A stretch of DNA of 64,000 bases from Nonomuraea harbinensis (GCF_019396385.1 NZ_JAHKRN010000003.1:62001-126000), one strand, 5' to 3'; numbered from the stretch's first letter, positions 1 through 9,421 are shown. The notes: a model not told the origin generated them from the sequence alone. Translations and numbers: made by a program.

Positions 1-31
1 TGACTCCCGAGTGAACGCCGATCAACACAAA

Positions 32-62
32 AATGGCGACATCCTTCGCGGATGTCGCCATT
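32..62 (-). terminator. Intrinsic terminator downstream of pdxS
   Basis: A perfect 13-bp stem (32-44 with 50-62) has a 5-base loop. Read on the minus strand it is followed by a run of Ts, the classic rho-independent layout. A second hairpin (93-101 with 115-123, 9 bp) lies between it and the pdxS stop codon. Both would end pdxS transcription before any gene further left. Confidence 0.85.
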
Positions 63-149
63 CTCGGAAATAAGCACCCACTGTACGGGTCACCCGCCGG
101 ACAAGATCGTCTCATCCGGCGGGCCCGGACACGGGGTGCGACGCGCCGG

Positions 150-1064
150 TTACCAGCCGCGCTCGGCCAGGCGGTGCGGCTGCGGGATCTCGTCGACGTT
201 GATGCCGACCATGGCCTCGCCCAGGCCGCGCGAGACCTTGGCGATGACGTCGGGGTCGTCGTGGAAGGTGGTGGCCTTGACGATGGCGGCGGCGCGCTTG
301 GCCGGGTCGCCCGACTTGAAGATGCCGGAGCCGACGAACACGCCCTCGGCGCCGAGCTGCATCATCATCGCGGCGTCGGCCGGTGTGGCGATGCCGCCCG
401 CGGTGAACAGCACGACCGGCAGCTTGCCGGCCTTGGCCACCTCGGCGACCAGCTCGTACGGGGCCTGCAGCTCCTTGGCGGCGACGTACAGCTCGTCCTC
501 GGGCAGCGAGGCGAGGCGCTTGAGCTCGCCGCGGATGGTGCGCATGTGGGTGACGGCGTTGGAGACGTCGCCGGTGCCGGCCTCGCCCTTGGAGCGGATC
601 ATGGCCGCGCCCTCGGTGATGCGGCGCAGGGCCTCGCCCAGGTTGGTGGCGCCGCACACGAAGGGCACCGTGAACTGCCACTTGTCGATGTGGTTGGCGT
701 AGTCGGCCGGGGTGAGCACCTCGGACTCGTCGACGTAGTCGACGCCGAGCGACTGCAGCACCCGCGCCTCGAGGAAGTGGCCGATGCGGGCCTTGGCCAT
801 GACGGGGATCGAGACGGCGTTGACGATCCCGTCGATCATGTCGGGGTCGCTCATCCTGGAGACGCCGCCCTGCGCGCGGATGTCGGCGGGCACGCGCTCC
901 AGGGCCATGACGGCGACCGCACCGGCGTCCTCGGCTATCTTCGCCTGCTCGGGGGTGACGACGTCCATGATGACGCCACCCTTGAGCATCTCCGCCATGC
1001 CTCGCTTGACGCGGGCGGTGCCGGTGCCGGTGGTCGACGGGGTTTCGGGCGTGCTGGTGGACAA
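150..1064 (-). CDS. pdxS: Pyridoxal 5'-phosphate synthase subunit PdxS (Pdx1)
   Basis: This is the synthase subunit that makes PLP from ribose 5-phosphate, glyceraldehyde 3-phosphate and glutamine-derived ammonia. The 304-residue length is normal. Visible family blocks are [18 protein letters not shown] near the N-terminus, [28 protein letters not shown] (first catalytic lysine) and [18 protein letters not shown] (second lysine region). The start is TTG at 1064, preceded by a GAGGAAG ribosome site. PdxT, the glutaminase partner, is usually next door in actinomycetes. Here pdxS is followed by two hairpins within 120 bp, so pdxT is not obviously co-transcribed. Confidence 0.97.
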   Translation of the reverse strand: MSTSTPETPSTTGTGTARVKRGMAEMLKGGVIMDVVTPEQAKIAEDAGAVAVMALERVPADIRAQGGVSRMSDPDMIDGIVNAVSIPVMAKARIGHFLEARVLQSLGVDYVDESEVLTPADYANHIDKWQFTVPFVCGATNLGEALRRITEGAAMIRSKGEAGTGDVSNAVTHMRTIRGELKRLASLPEDELYVAAKELQAPYELVAEVAKAGKLPVVLFTAGGIATPADAAMMMQLGAEGVFVGSGIFKSGDPAKRAAAIVKATTFHDDPDVIAKVSRGLGEAMVGINVDEIPQPHRLAERGW

Positions 1065-1176
1065 CGGTCTTCCTCACGAGCTAGGGGGGAACGGTAAGTT
1101 TTCAAACCCATCGTAGGTCCTGAGGCACTTCTCCCCCGCATGCCACCATGTCACGAATGGCGCGGAGTTTTGTACG

Positions 1177-2193
1177 TCACGGCGTCACGGGCTTGCGGCT
1201 GGCGAGCGCCACCCAGACCTGACCGGGCGCGAAGTTCATCGGCTCGCCGCTCTGTGTGGTGAACGTCGTGCCGCCCTCTTCGGATTCCCGCTCCCACCTC
1301 GCCTTGTACGCCTTGCCGTCGCGCAGCACGATGGCCGAGCCCTTGCCGACGGTCTTCACCAGCGGGGTGTAGCTCTGGTTGGAGTCGTGGAACTCGGAGC
1401 GCTCGGTCTTGGTGTACTGGATGACGACCGTGGACGCGCCGAGCTGGCCGCCCTCCGCCGCCACGTCCTTCTTGCCGTCCTGCCAGATCAGCCACTGCTT
1501 CTCGTCCTCCGACCAGCGGAAGGTGAAGCGGGCGGCGGGCCACTTGACGGTGTACGACGTGCGGTCGACGCCGCCCTCCGCGGGCGGGTCGCCGAAGGTG
1601 AAGCCGATGTCGCCGGCCTTGCTCGCCTGGCGGGCGGCGGCCAGCAGCTTCTTGGGCCTGGCGAACAGGTTGTAGGGGGCGTAGCGGCCGGGCTCGCGGT
1701 AGTAGGCGCCGGGCACCCGGCTGTCGGAGACGTCGTGCAGCGACGCCTCGGCGATGAACGGCAGCATCTTGGTCTGCGCGCCCGAGTACGCGAACGCGGG
1801 CTCGCCGAACATGGGCGCCACGTGCAGGTCGGTGATGCGGGCGCTGCGGACCGGCCCGATCTTGGCCGGGATCTTCGAGGAGAAGACCGCGATCAGGCGG
1901 GTCAGGCCGGCCTCGACCTGCGTGACGTACACGATGTCGGCGCTCTTGAGACCCATCTGCGGCTTGCCCGCCGCGGTGTTCTCGATCTTGACGGCGAGCA
2001 CCGGCTTCATCTTGTCGGCGGGCTGCCCGGTGAAGGGATGCAGGTTCTCCGGCGTCGGCTCCTCGGTCGGCGTGGCCGGCTCGCTGGCCTGCGGGGCGGC
2101 GCCCCCCGCGGGCTCGTCCGACGAGCAGGCCGTGACGGGGAGCAGAACAGCCAGCCCGGCCAGCGTCACGGTGATCATCCGGGGTAGCCGCAC
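1177..2193 (-). CDS. DUF3048 (YerB-like) lipoprotein
   Basis: This is a 338-residue exported lipoprotein. The first 22 residues form a signal peptide ending in a VTAC lipobox (lipidated Cys23), followed by a Ser/Pro/Glu-rich linker to about residue 50. The remainder matches the DUF3048 family typified by Bacillus YerB; recognisable pieces are HPFTGQPAD, GKPQMGLKSADIVY and GPVRSARITDLHVAP. Its molecular role is not established; an extracytoplasmic function is inferred from the lipobox. The GTG start at 2193 has a GGAGGAG ribosome site 7-8 bases upstream. It follows the LemA-like gene on the same strand after a 62-bp gap. Confidence 0.88.
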   Translation of the reverse strand: MRLPRMITVTLAGLAVLLPVTACSSDEPAGGAAPQASEPATPTEEPTPENLHPFTGQPADKMKPVLAVKIENTAAGKPQMGLKSADIVYVTQVEAGLTRLIAVFSSKIPAKIGPVRSARITDLHVAPMFGEPAFAYSGAQTKMLPFIAEASLHDVSDSRVPGAYYREPGRYAPYNLFARPKKLLAAARQASKAGDIGFTFGDPPAEGGVDRTSYTVKWPAARFTFRWSEDEKQWLIWQDGKKDVAAEGGQLGASTVVIQYTKTERSEFHDSNQSYTPLVKTVGKGSAIVLRDGKAYKARWERESEEGGTTFTTQSGEPMNFAPGQVWVALASRKPVTP

Positions 2194-2255
2194 CTGTACA
2201 CTCCTCCGCTTTTGCCCAGAACGGATGGAAGCTTACCGGTCTCCCTCAAACCGGG

Positions 2256-2798
2256 TCATTCAGTTGCCATCGTCGCGGGCGGATTGTCATCGATCTCGAA
2301 GAATTGCGGATACTCCGTATGACCCGCCAGGCGCAGCGTGCGCGCCAGCCACCGCCGCTGCGCCGCCCGCGTGACCGCGACCGCGTTGTTGTAGAAGCGG
2401 CGCGAGTAGACCACCTTGGCCACCGCGGCGTCCAGCTCCTCCAGCAGGTCCTGGCCGCCGGGCGACTCGCCCAGCCTCTCCCTGAACCGCTCCTGGTCCA
2501 CCACCGCGCGCAGCGCCCCCGACAGGTCGCTCTCGGCGTGCTCGCGCTCCTCGGGGCCGGCCATCCTGGCCTCGTGCGCGGCCGCCGCCAGCACCAGCGA
2601 GGTCGCCGGGTCGAGCAGCCGGGAGCCTGCCAGCTCCAGCACCACGGCCCGCCGCCGCACCAGCGCCGCCTCCAGCGCCTCGCGGGCCAGCTCCAGCCGG
2701 ATGTGCAGCCGGTCCAGGCGGCCCGCCCGCCAGGAGATGTAGACGGCCGTGAGCACCACGACGATGCCCACGACCAGGACGATCATCGTGGGTGTCAC
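2256..2798 (-). CDS. LemA-like membrane-anchored protein
   Basis: A single N-terminal membrane helix (about residues 5-25) is followed by a helical domain of about 150 residues. The C-terminal part (YSRRFYNNAVAV..., then EYPQFFEID) resembles the end of LemA-family proteins, which have four long helices and no known enzymatic activity. The match is by pattern only, so a function should not be assumed. It is the last gene of the pgsA-pimA operon: its ATG overlaps the pimA stop (ATGA at 2795-2798), which implies translational coupling. In mycobacteria this slot is occupied by a NUDIX protein instead. Confidence 0.65.
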   Translation of the reverse strand: MTPTMIVLVVGIVVVLTAVYISWRAGRLDRLHIRLELAREALEAALVRRRAVVLELAGSRLLDPATSLVLAAAAHEARMAGPEEREHAESDLSGALRAVVDQERFRERLGESPGGQDLLEELDAAVAKVVYSRRFYNNAVAVTRAAQRRWLARTLRLAGHTEYPQFFEIDDNPPATMATE

Positions 2799-3922
2799 AG
2801 GTCTTCCTCCACGCCGGCGCCGGCCGCCGTCACCGTCTCGTAGACGCGCACCACGTCACGCGCGACCGTCGACCAGTCGTACTTCATGACCGCGACCAGG
2901 GCCTCCTCGGCGAGCTTGGCCCGCCGGTCCGGCGCGTCGAGCAGCGCGCCCGCCTCGCGCGCCAGCGAGGCCGGGTCGCCGTTGGCGAACAGCGCGCCGG
3001 CCTGGCCCTCGCCGAGCACCTTGCGGAACGCCGGGATGTCGCTGGCCAGCACCGTCGCGCCGGAGGCCATGGCCTCGGCGAGGACGATGCCGAAGCTCTC
3101 GCCGCGGGTGTTGGGCGCGCAGAACACGTCGACCGAGTGGTAGGCGCGGATCTTGTCGGCCTCGCTCACCATGCCGAGCACGGTCACCCGGTCGCGGAAC
3201 TCCTTGCGCACCCGGTCGTAGACGTCGCCGGTGTCGCCGGGCCCGGCGATCAGCAGTTTGACGTCGGGCCGCTCGGCCGCCAGCAGGTTGAAGGCGTCGA
3301 GCAGGATCGGCAGGCCCTTGCGCTCCTCGTCCATGCGGCCGAGGAAGCCGATCGTGGCGCCGCCGGGCCCCCAGCCGTCGAGCGGCTCGGCGTCGGTGTA
3401 GCGGCTGACGGTCACGCCGTTGGGGATCACCACGGTGTCGCCGCCGAACTGCTCGACCAGGCTCTTGCGGGCGGCGTCGGAGACCGCGATGCGGCCGCTC
3501 AGCTTCTCCAGCGCGCTCTGCAACAGCGGCTCGGCCATCGCGATCGCCCGGGAGCGGGTGAAGGAGGCGTGGAAGGTGGCCACGATCGGCCCCTTCGCCG
3601 CCCAGCAGGCCAGCACGCCCAGGCTGGGGATCAGCGGCTCGTGGATGTGGAGCACGTCGAAGCGGCCGTTGCGCACCCAGCGGCGCACCCGGGCGGCCGA
3701 CAGGAAGCCGAAAGACATCCGGGCCACCGACCCGTTGTAGGGCACCGGCACCGCGCGGCCGGCGCCCGTCACATAGCCGGGAAGCTCGTCGTCGTCACTG
3801 GCAGGCGCGATGACGGAGACCTCGTGGTCCTGCGCCATGAGCGCCTGGGCCAGGTCGTCGACGTGCTGCTTGACACCGCCGGGCACGTCCCACGAGTAGG
3901 GGCAGACGATGCCGATCCTCAC
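2795..3922 (-). CDS. pimA: Phosphatidylinositol alpha-mannosyltransferase PimA
   Basis: This GT4-family enzyme transfers the first mannose from GDP-mannose to phosphatidylinositol at the cytoplasmic face of the membrane. At 375 residues it has the family length. It shows the N-terminal loop CPYSWDVPGGVKQHV, the HIHEPLIPS segment, and the GT4 donor-site motif ESFGIVLAEAMASG (E-x7-E). The start is GTG at 3922, overlapping the stop of the upstream acyltransferase by 4 bp (GTGA); the open frame extends further upstream but only as an out-of-frame shadow of that gene. It lies between the acyltransferase and the LemA-like gene. Confidence 0.95.
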   Translation of the reverse strand: MRIGIVCPYSWDVPGGVKQHVDDLAQALMAQDHEVSVIAPASDDDELPGYVTGAGRAVPVPYNGSVARMSFGFLSAARVRRWVRNGRFDVLHIHEPLIPSLGVLACWAAKGPIVATFHASFTRSRAIAMAEPLLQSALEKLSGRIAVSDAARKSLVEQFGGDTVVIPNGVTVSRYTDAEPLDGWGPGGATIGFLGRMDEERKGLPILLDAFNLLAAERPDVKLLIAGPGDTGDVYDRVRKEFRDRVTVLGMVSEADKIRAYHSVDVFCAPNTRGESFGIVLAEAMASGATVLASDIPAFRKVLGEGQAGALFANGDPASLAREAGALLDAPDRRAKLAEEALVAVMKYDWSTVARDVVRVYETVTAAGAGVEEDL

Positions 3923-4824
3923 CGCGGGTCGTCCAGCCACAGGCGCTGCAGCATGTGCCAGTCTTCGGGGTGTTCGGCGATGCCCTTCTCGAAGACGTCT
4001 GCCAGGCCCTGCGCCACGGCCGCGACCTTCTCCTGGCGGGTGCCCTCCTCGGGCACCGGCACCTCCTCGTGGATGTGGATGCCCCAGTCGGCGCCGTCGA
4101 AGTAGACGACGGCGGGCAGCAGCGCGGCGCCGGTCTGCACGGCCAGCAGCGGCGGGCCGGCAGGCACCTTGGTGGTCGCGCCGAAGAACTGCACCTCGAC
4201 GCCGCTCTTGGTGAGGTCGCGCTCGGCCGGCAGGCACACCACGCCGCCCTTGCGCACCCGGGAGGCGAGGGTGCCGAAGTTGTGGCCGTCGCCGCCGGTC
4301 AGCGGCAGCACCTCCATGCCCAGCCCTTCGCGGAAGCGCACGTAGCGGCGGAACAGCGACTCGGGCCGCAGCCGCTCCGCCACGGTGGTGAACGGATGGC
4401 CGACGCCGACCAGCCAGGCGCCCGCGGCGTCCCAGTTGCCCATGTGGGGCAGCGCCAGCACCACGCCGCGGCCCGCGGCGACGTTGCCGTGGACGTGTTC
4501 GGCGCCGACCACGTGGGTGCGCCGGACGATCTCCGCGCGGTCGATGGAGGGCAGCCGGAAGATCTCGTGGAAGTAGCGGAAGTAGGACCGCATGCCGGCC
4601 CTGGTGAGCTCGCCGAGCTCGCCGCTGCCGGGCCGCAGCCCGGTCACCCTGGCCAGGTTGGCCTCCAGGCGGCGCACCGACCTGCCGCGCCGCCGCCACA
4701 CCCGGTCGGCCAGGAACCCGAACGCCGCGGCCGTCGGGCGTTCGGGCAGGTAGGGGACCAGCGTCCAGCCCGCCGCGAACCCCGCGGCGACGACGCGATC
4801 GGTGACTGACGGCTTGCCGCTCAT
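3919..4824 (-). CDS. PIM acyltransferase (HtrB/LpxL-type lysophospholipid acyltransferase)
   Basis: The gene encodes 301 residues of the bacterial lipid A acyltransferase family. The catalytic block HMGNWDAAGAWL supplies the H-x4-D motif at about residue 127, and LPAERDLTKSG is a second conserved block. Between pgsA and pimA, the orthologous position in mycobacteria (Rv2611c) encodes the enzyme that acylates the mannose of PIM1/PIM2, so the same role is inferred. The ATG at 4824 overlaps the pgsA stop (ATGA); an upstream in-frame ATG exists but would lie inside pgsA. Confidence 0.92.
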   Translation of the reverse strand: MSGKPSVTDRVVAAGFAAGWTLVPYLPERPTAAAFGFLADRVWRRRGRSVRRLEANLARVTGLRPGSGELGELTRAGMRSYFRYFHEIFRLPSIDRAEIVRRTHVVGAEHVHGNVAAGRGVVLALPHMGNWDAAGAWLVGVGHPFTTVAERLRPESLFRRYVRFREGLGMEVLPLTGGDGHNFGTLASRVRKGGVVCLPAERDLTKSGVEVQFFGATTKVPAGPPLLAVQTGAALLPAVVYFDGADWGIHIHEEVPVPEEGTRQEKVAAVAQGLADVFEKGIAEHPEDWHMLQRLWLDDPR

Positions 4825-5423
4825 CGCTCCCTCGTCTGCCGGTGGACATGGACCACGCGCTGTACAACGGTGACGGCTCCGGCCGCCGCGAGCAACCACA
4901 TGCCGGCCGCCAGCAGGTAGGGCACCCCCAGCCCTGAGAAGCAGGCGGCGACCAGGACCACCACCAGCCGCTCGGGACGCTCGGCCAGCCCCACGTCGCA
5001 GGTCAGCCCGAGCCCTTCGGCCCGCGCCTTCGCGTAGGACACCAGCAGGCCCGCCACCAGGGCGAACAGCGTCACGCCCGCCAGCAGGGCGTCACCGTCG
5101 GCGATGAAGTAGAGGATCAGCCCGGAGAAGATGGCCGCGTCGGCGACCCGGTCGAGCGTGGAGTCGAGGAACGCCCCCCACGTGCTGCCCCCTCCCCCGC
5201 CGAGCCGCGCCACCACGCCGTCGAGCAGGTCGAACAGCACGAACACGGTGATCACCAGGGCTCCGGCGGTGAGCAGGCCCATAGGGAAGAAGAACAGGGC
5301 GGAGACCACCGTGCCGAGAGTGCCGATCGCCGTGACGGCGTCCGGGCCGATCCCGCGGCGGACCAGTGCCCTGCCCAACGGGGTGAGTAGCCGGGTCACG
5401 GCCGGGCGCAGGAGTTTCAGCAT
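4821..5423 (-). CDS. pgsA: CDP-alcohol phosphatidyltransferase (phosphatidylinositol phosphate synthase)
   Basis: This 200-residue multi-helix membrane enzyme makes phosphatidylinositol phosphate from CDP-diacylglycerol and inositol phosphate. The signature D-x2-DG-x2-AR-x8-G-x3-D-x3-D is intact (DLLDGVVAR, then GAFLDSTLD), so the metal-binding aspartates are present. The ATG at 5423 gives the conserved MLKLLRPAV N-terminus; the frame is open upstream but without a convincing start. It is the first gene of a four-gene operon whose members all overlap by 4 bp, supplying the lipid anchor that PimA then mannosylates. Confidence 0.93.
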   Translation of the reverse strand: MLKLLRPAVTRLLTPLGRALVRRGIGPDAVTAIGTLGTVVSALFFFPMGLLTAGALVITVFVLFDLLDGVVARLGGGGGSTWGAFLDSTLDRVADAAIFSGLILYFIADGDALLAGVTLFALVAGLLVSYAKARAEGLGLTCDVGLAERPERLVVVLVAACFSGLGVPYLLAAGMWLLAAAGAVTVVQRVVHVHRQTRER

Positions 5424-5589
5424 CGCGATGTCGATCGTAGGCCATCCCGGCACCGGCCACTTTCTTTGCCCCGGCCCCCTTGTGATATCCGCCACATGGG
5501 TATTTGGTGAACACACCGCGTCCATGCGGTTTTCTCACTCCCCGCGCGGGCGCGGCGTTGGCACGCAAACCGACGACGCGGGAGGCGTA

Positions 5590-7731
5590 GTGGCGGACAA
5601 GAACGCGGGCGGGGCCATGGGAGCCGCGGGCAGGGCACCAGCGGCCGACAAGGCGGATGCGATACGCAATGTCGTCCTGGTCGGCCACTCGGGAGCGGGC
5701 AAGACGACCCTGGTCGAGCAACTGCTGGCGGCGACCGGCACCATCCAGCGGGCAGGCCGGGTGGAAGACGGCAACACGGTCAGCGACTTCGACGAGGTGG
5801 AGGTGCGCCAGCAACGCTCGGTCAACCTGACACCGGCGCCGCTGACCTTCAACGGCATCAAGATCAACCTTCTCGACACCCCCGGCTACGCGGACTTCGT
5901 CGGCGACCTGCGAGCCGGGCTGCGCGCCGCCGACGCGGCGCTGTTCGTGGTGTCGGCCACCGACGGGATCGACGGGCTCACCCAGATGCTGTGGGAGGAG
6001 TGCGCCCAGGTCCGCATGCCCAGGGCCGTGGTCATCACCAAGCTCGACCACCAGCGGGCCGACTTCGACGGGGTGCTCGCCACCTGCCAGGAGGTCTTCG
6101 GCGACGGGGTCGCTCCCCTGTATCTGCCGGTCATCACGAACGGGAACGTGAACGGCCTGATCGGGCTGCTGACGCAGAAGTTCTACAACTACGCGGGCGG
6201 CACCCGTACGGAGAAGGAGCCGGGAGCGGAGTACGAGGCCCGCATCGAGGAGCATCGCGGCGTCCTGATCGAGGGCATCATCCAGGAGAGCGAGGACGAG
6301 TCGCTCATGGAGCGCTACCTCGAGGGCGAGCCCATCGACATCAAGGTGCTCGTCCAGGACCTGGAGAAGGCGGTCTGCGAGGGCGACTTCCACCCGGTGC
6401 TCTGCACCGGGCTCGGCGTGGGCGCGATCGAGCTGCTGGAGCTCGTCACCCAGGGCTTCCCCGCGCCCCACGAGCACCCGATGCCCGAGATCACCACCCT
6501 CGACGGCAAGCCGGTGGCGGACATCGCCTGCGACCCCGACGGCCCGCTGGTGGCCGAGGTCGTCAAGACGACCAGCGACCCGTACGTGGGCCGCATCAGC
6601 CTGGTGCGCGTCTTCTCCGGCACGCTGCGGCCCGACATGACCGTGCACGTCTCCGGCCACGGCCTGGCCGAGCGCGGCCACGAGGACCACGACGTCGACG
6701 AGCGCGTCGGCGCCCTGAGCTGCCCGCTCGGCAAGCAGCAGCGCCAGACCGCCAAGGGCGTGGCGGGCGACATCGTGGCCGTGGCCAAGCTGTCGCGGGC
6801 CGAGACCGGCGACACGCTGTCGGAGGTCGAGCGGCCGCTGCTGATGACGGCCTGGGACATGCCCGAGCCGCTGCTGCCGGTGGCGATCCGCGCCAAGTCC
6901 AAGGCCGACGAGGACAAGCTGGGGCAGGCGCTGGGCCGCCTGGTGGCCGAGGACCCGACGCTGCGCCTGGAGAACAACGCCGAGACCCGGCAGCTCGTGC
7001 TGTGGTGCATGGGCGAGGCGCACACCGACGTGCTGCTGGACCGGCTGGCCAAGCGCCACGGGGTCGAGGTGGAGCGGATCGCCCTGCGGGTGCCGCTGCG
7101 GGAGACGTTCGGCGGCCGGACGCAGGCGATGGGCCGCAACGTCAAGCAGACCGGCGGCCACGGCCAGTACGCCATCTGCCATCTGGAGGTGGAGCCGCTG
7201 CCGTCGGGCGGCGGGTTCGAGTTCGTCGACAAGATCGTCGGCGGCGTCGTGCCGCGCCAGTTCATCCCGTCGGTCGAGAAGGGCGTGCGGGCCCAGATGG
7301 ACCGGGGGGTGCGCGCCGGCTATCCGGTCGTTGACGTCCGGGTCACGCTGTACGACGGCAAGGCGCACTCCGTCGACTCCTCCGACATGGCGTTCCAGAT
7401 CGCCGGTCAGCTGGCGTTGAAGGAGGCGGCGTCGAAGGTGCCGACGCTGCTGCTGGAGCCGGTCGACGAGCTGTCGGTGCTGGTCTCCGACGAGCACGTG
7501 GGCGCCGTGATGTCCGACCTGTCGTCGCGGCGCGGGCGGGTGCTCGGCACCGAGCCGGTGGGCCGCGGCCGCACCCTGGTCAAGGCGGAGGTGCCGCAAC
7601 TGGAGGTCACGAGGTACGCGATCGACCTGCGCTCCATGTCGCACGGCACCGGCACCTTCCAGCGCGCGTTCCTGCGCTACGAGCCGCTGCCGCCGCATCT
7701 CGCCGACAAACTGGCCGCGGAGTCGGGCTAG
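5590..7731 (+). CDS. Elongation factor G-like protein (EF-G2 type)
   Basis: This is a 713-residue translation-factor GTPase of the EF-G2 branch found beside true FusA in actinobacteria. The P-loop is GHSGAGKTT (residues 32-40) and G3 is DTPG at 96-99. Canonical EF-G continues DTPGH, but here residue 100 is Tyr (DTPGYADF), replacing the histidine that activates water. G4 reads TKLD rather than NKxD. The C-terminal EF-G domains follow in normal order. Mycobacterial EF-G2 is reported to lack ribosome-stimulated GTPase activity, which fits these changes. The GTG start at 5590 has GGAGGC just upstream. A strong hairpin follows the stop. Confidence 0.93.
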   Translation: MADKNAGGAMGAAGRAPAADKADAIRNVVLVGHSGAGKTTLVEQLLAATGTIQRAGRVEDGNTVSDFDEVEVRQQRSVNLTPAPLTFNGIKINLLDTPGYADFVGDLRAGLRAADAALFVVSATDGIDGLTQMLWEECAQVRMPRAVVITKLDHQRADFDGVLATCQEVFGDGVAPLYLPVITNGNVNGLIGLLTQKFYNYAGGTRTEKEPGAEYEARIEEHRGVLIEGIIQESEDESLMERYLEGEPIDIKVLVQDLEKAVCEGDFHPVLCTGLGVGAIELLELVTQGFPAPHEHPMPEITTLDGKPVADIACDPDGPLVAEVVKTTSDPYVGRISLVRVFSGTLRPDMTVHVSGHGLAERGHEDHDVDERVGALSCPLGKQQRQTAKGVAGDIVAVAKLSRAETGDTLSEVERPLLMTAWDMPEPLLPVAIRAKSKADEDKLGQALGRLVAEDPTLRLENNAETRQLVLWCMGEAHTDVLLDRLAKRHGVEVERIALRVPLRETFGGRTQAMGRNVKQTGGHGQYAICHLEVEPLPSGGGFEFVDKIVGGVVPRQFIPSVEKGVRAQMDRGVRAGYPVVDVRVTLYDGKAHSVDSSDMAFQIAGQLALKEAASKVPTLLLEPVDELSVLVSDEHVGAVMSDLSSRRGRVLGTEPVGRGRTLVKAEVPQLEVTRYAIDLRSMSHGTGTFQRAFLRYEPLPPHLADKLAAESG

Positions 7732-7746
7732 GGTCCCCGCCGGGTC

Positions 7747-7770
7747 GCCGGGAGGGCAGCCCCTCCCGGC
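7747..7770 (+). terminator. Hairpin terminator after the EF-G-like gene
   Basis: A perfect 10-bp GC stem (7747-7756 with 7761-7770) closes a 4-base loop, starting 15 bp after the stop codon. No T-run follows, as is common in high-GC actinomycetes. Confidence 0.75.
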
Positions 7771-7852
7771 CCACCGGTCACAATGGTGTCACGAGTCGAT
7801 TTCTTTTTTCCGTACGGAGCATGCCGGCTCCGATGCGAGACTGGTTGGCACT

Positions 7853-9421
7853 ATGCGAACCGGACGCCCACTCCTCGCCGCCACCGCCCTCGCCGCCGTG
7901 GCCGTCGGCGCTGCCTACACCTTCGGGCCCGCCGAGGCCGGCCAGCGCAAGGCGGAGGCGGCCAAGAAGAAGTCGACCGAGAGCGCGGTGGTCACCGCGG
8001 CGTGCACCCCCGACCCGCGCCACCCGAAACGCCAGTTGCGCGGGGTGTGGATCGCCACGGTCAACAACATCGACTGGCCCTCGCGCAAGGGCCTGTCGGC
8101 CGACCGGCAGCGGGCCGAATACACGAGGCTGCTCGACGCCGCCGCCAAGCGCAACTTCAACGCCGTCTTCGTCCAGGTCAGGCCGGCGTCCGACGCCCTC
8201 TACAAGTCGTCGATCGAGCCGTGGTCGCAGTTCCTCACCGGCACCCCGGGCAAGGACCCCGGCTGGGACCCGCTGCCGTTCCTCATCAAGGAGGCGCACA
8301 AGCGGGGCCTGGAGTTCCACGCCTGGTTCAACCCGTACCGCGCCGCCTACGACGCGAGCGTCGCCGAGCTGCCCGCCTCCCACCCGGCGCGCAAGAACCC
8401 CGGCTGGACCGTCAAGTACGGCGACCGCCTCTACTACAACCCGGGCCTGCCCCAGGTGCGCCGCCACGTGGTCAAGGTCGTCACCGACGTGGTCGAACGC
8501 TACGACGTCGACGGCGTCCACTTCGACGACTACTTCTACCCCTATCCCGCGCCCGGCAGCACGTTCGACGACCGCGCGGCCTTCAAGAAGCACGGCAAGG
8601 GCATGAAGCTGGCCGACTGGCGGCGGCAGAACGTCGACAAGCTCGTGGCCGAGGTCGACGAGGCCGTCCACGCCGCCAAGGGACACGTCAAGTTCGGCAT
8701 CAGCCCGTTCGGCATCTGGCGCAACAAGGCGCAGGACCCGTCCGGCTCCGACACCTCCGGCATGTCCGCCTACGACTCGATCTACGCCGACGCCAAGGCG
8801 TGGATCGAGGCGGGCACCGTCGACTACGTGATGCCCCAGCTCTACTGGTCGCGCTCGCACAAGCTGGCCGGCTACGGCAAGCTGGCGCCGTGGTGGGCCG
8901 ACGCGGTCGAGGGCACCGACGTCCACCTCTACATCGGCCAGGCGCTCTACCGGGTCGGCGCGAAGGACGAGGCCGCCTGGACCAAGCCGGGCGAGCTGCC
9001 GGCCCACCTCACGCTCAACCGCAAGCTCGACCGGATCAGCGGTGACGTGTACTTCAGCGCCAAGCAGCTGCTGACCAACCCGCTGGGCGCCATCGACCGG
9101 GTCGCCAAGGCCCACTACGCCCGCCCGGCGCTGCTGCCGCTGATGGAGGAGCGCGGCGGCGCCGCCCCGGCGAAGCCGTCGGGCGTCAAGGCGGCCGGCT
9201 CCGCCGTGTCGTGGGCACCGGTGAAGGGGGCCCGCGCGTACGCGGTCTACCGGGTGCCGAAGTCTGGCGACGACTGCCACACGACCGACGCCCGCAACCT
9301 CGTGGCCGTGGTCTCGGACCCGTCGTTCACCGCGAACTCGGCCGGCACCTACCTGGTGACCGCGCTCGACCGGCTCCACAACGAGAGCGGCGCGGCCCGG
9401 GTGAAGGTCGAAGCCGGCTAG
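7853..9421 (+). CDS. Secreted GHL10-family glycoside hydrolase-like protein
   Basis: The 522-residue product has an N-terminal signal sequence (hydrophobic residues 7-24, cleavage near AEA). The GHL10 domain (YngK/DUF187 type), a barrel distantly related to alpha-amylases, spans about residues 60-420. Marker blocks are RGVWIATVNNIDWPS, FVQVRPASDALY, HAWFNPYRA, VDGVHFDDYFYPYP and VDYVMPQLYW. The acidic HFDDYFYP segment is the likely catalytic face. The last 90 residues look like a fibronectin-III-type module. An extracellular cell-wall or polysaccharide glycosidase role is inferred from family; the substrate is unknown. Its stop codon overlaps that of the convergent HIT gene. Confidence 0.9.
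   Translation: MRTGRPLLAATALAAVAVGAAYTFGPAEAGQRKAEAAKKKSTESAVVTAACTPDPRHPKRQLRGVWIATVNNIDWPSRKGLSADRQRAEYTRLLDAAAKRNFNAVFVQVRPASDALYKSSIEPWSQFLTGTPGKDPGWDPLPFLIKEAHKRGLEFHAWFNPYRAAYDASVAELPASHPARKNPGWTVKYGDRLYYNPGLPQVRRHVVKVVTDVVERYDVDGVHFDDYFYPYPAPGSTFDDRAAFKKHGKGMKLADWRRQNVDKLVAEVDEAVHAAKGHVKFGISPFGIWRNKAQDPSGSDTSGMSAYDSIYADAKAWIEAGTVDYVMPQLYWSRSHKLAGYGKLAPWWADAVEGTDVHLYIGQALYRVGAKDEAAWTKPGELPAHLTLNRKLDRISGDVYFSAKQLLTNPLGAIDRVAKAHYARPALLPLMEERGGAAPAKPSGVKAAGSAVSWAPVKGARAYAVYRVPKSGDDCHTTDARNLVAVVSDPSFTANSAGTYLVTALDRLHNESGAARVKVEAG

Noticed and set aside
5092..7698. An 868-codon frame antisense to the EF-G-like gene.
   Set aside because: Same cause: Arg/Leu/Val/His-rich translation without motifs, opposite a clear GTPase gene.
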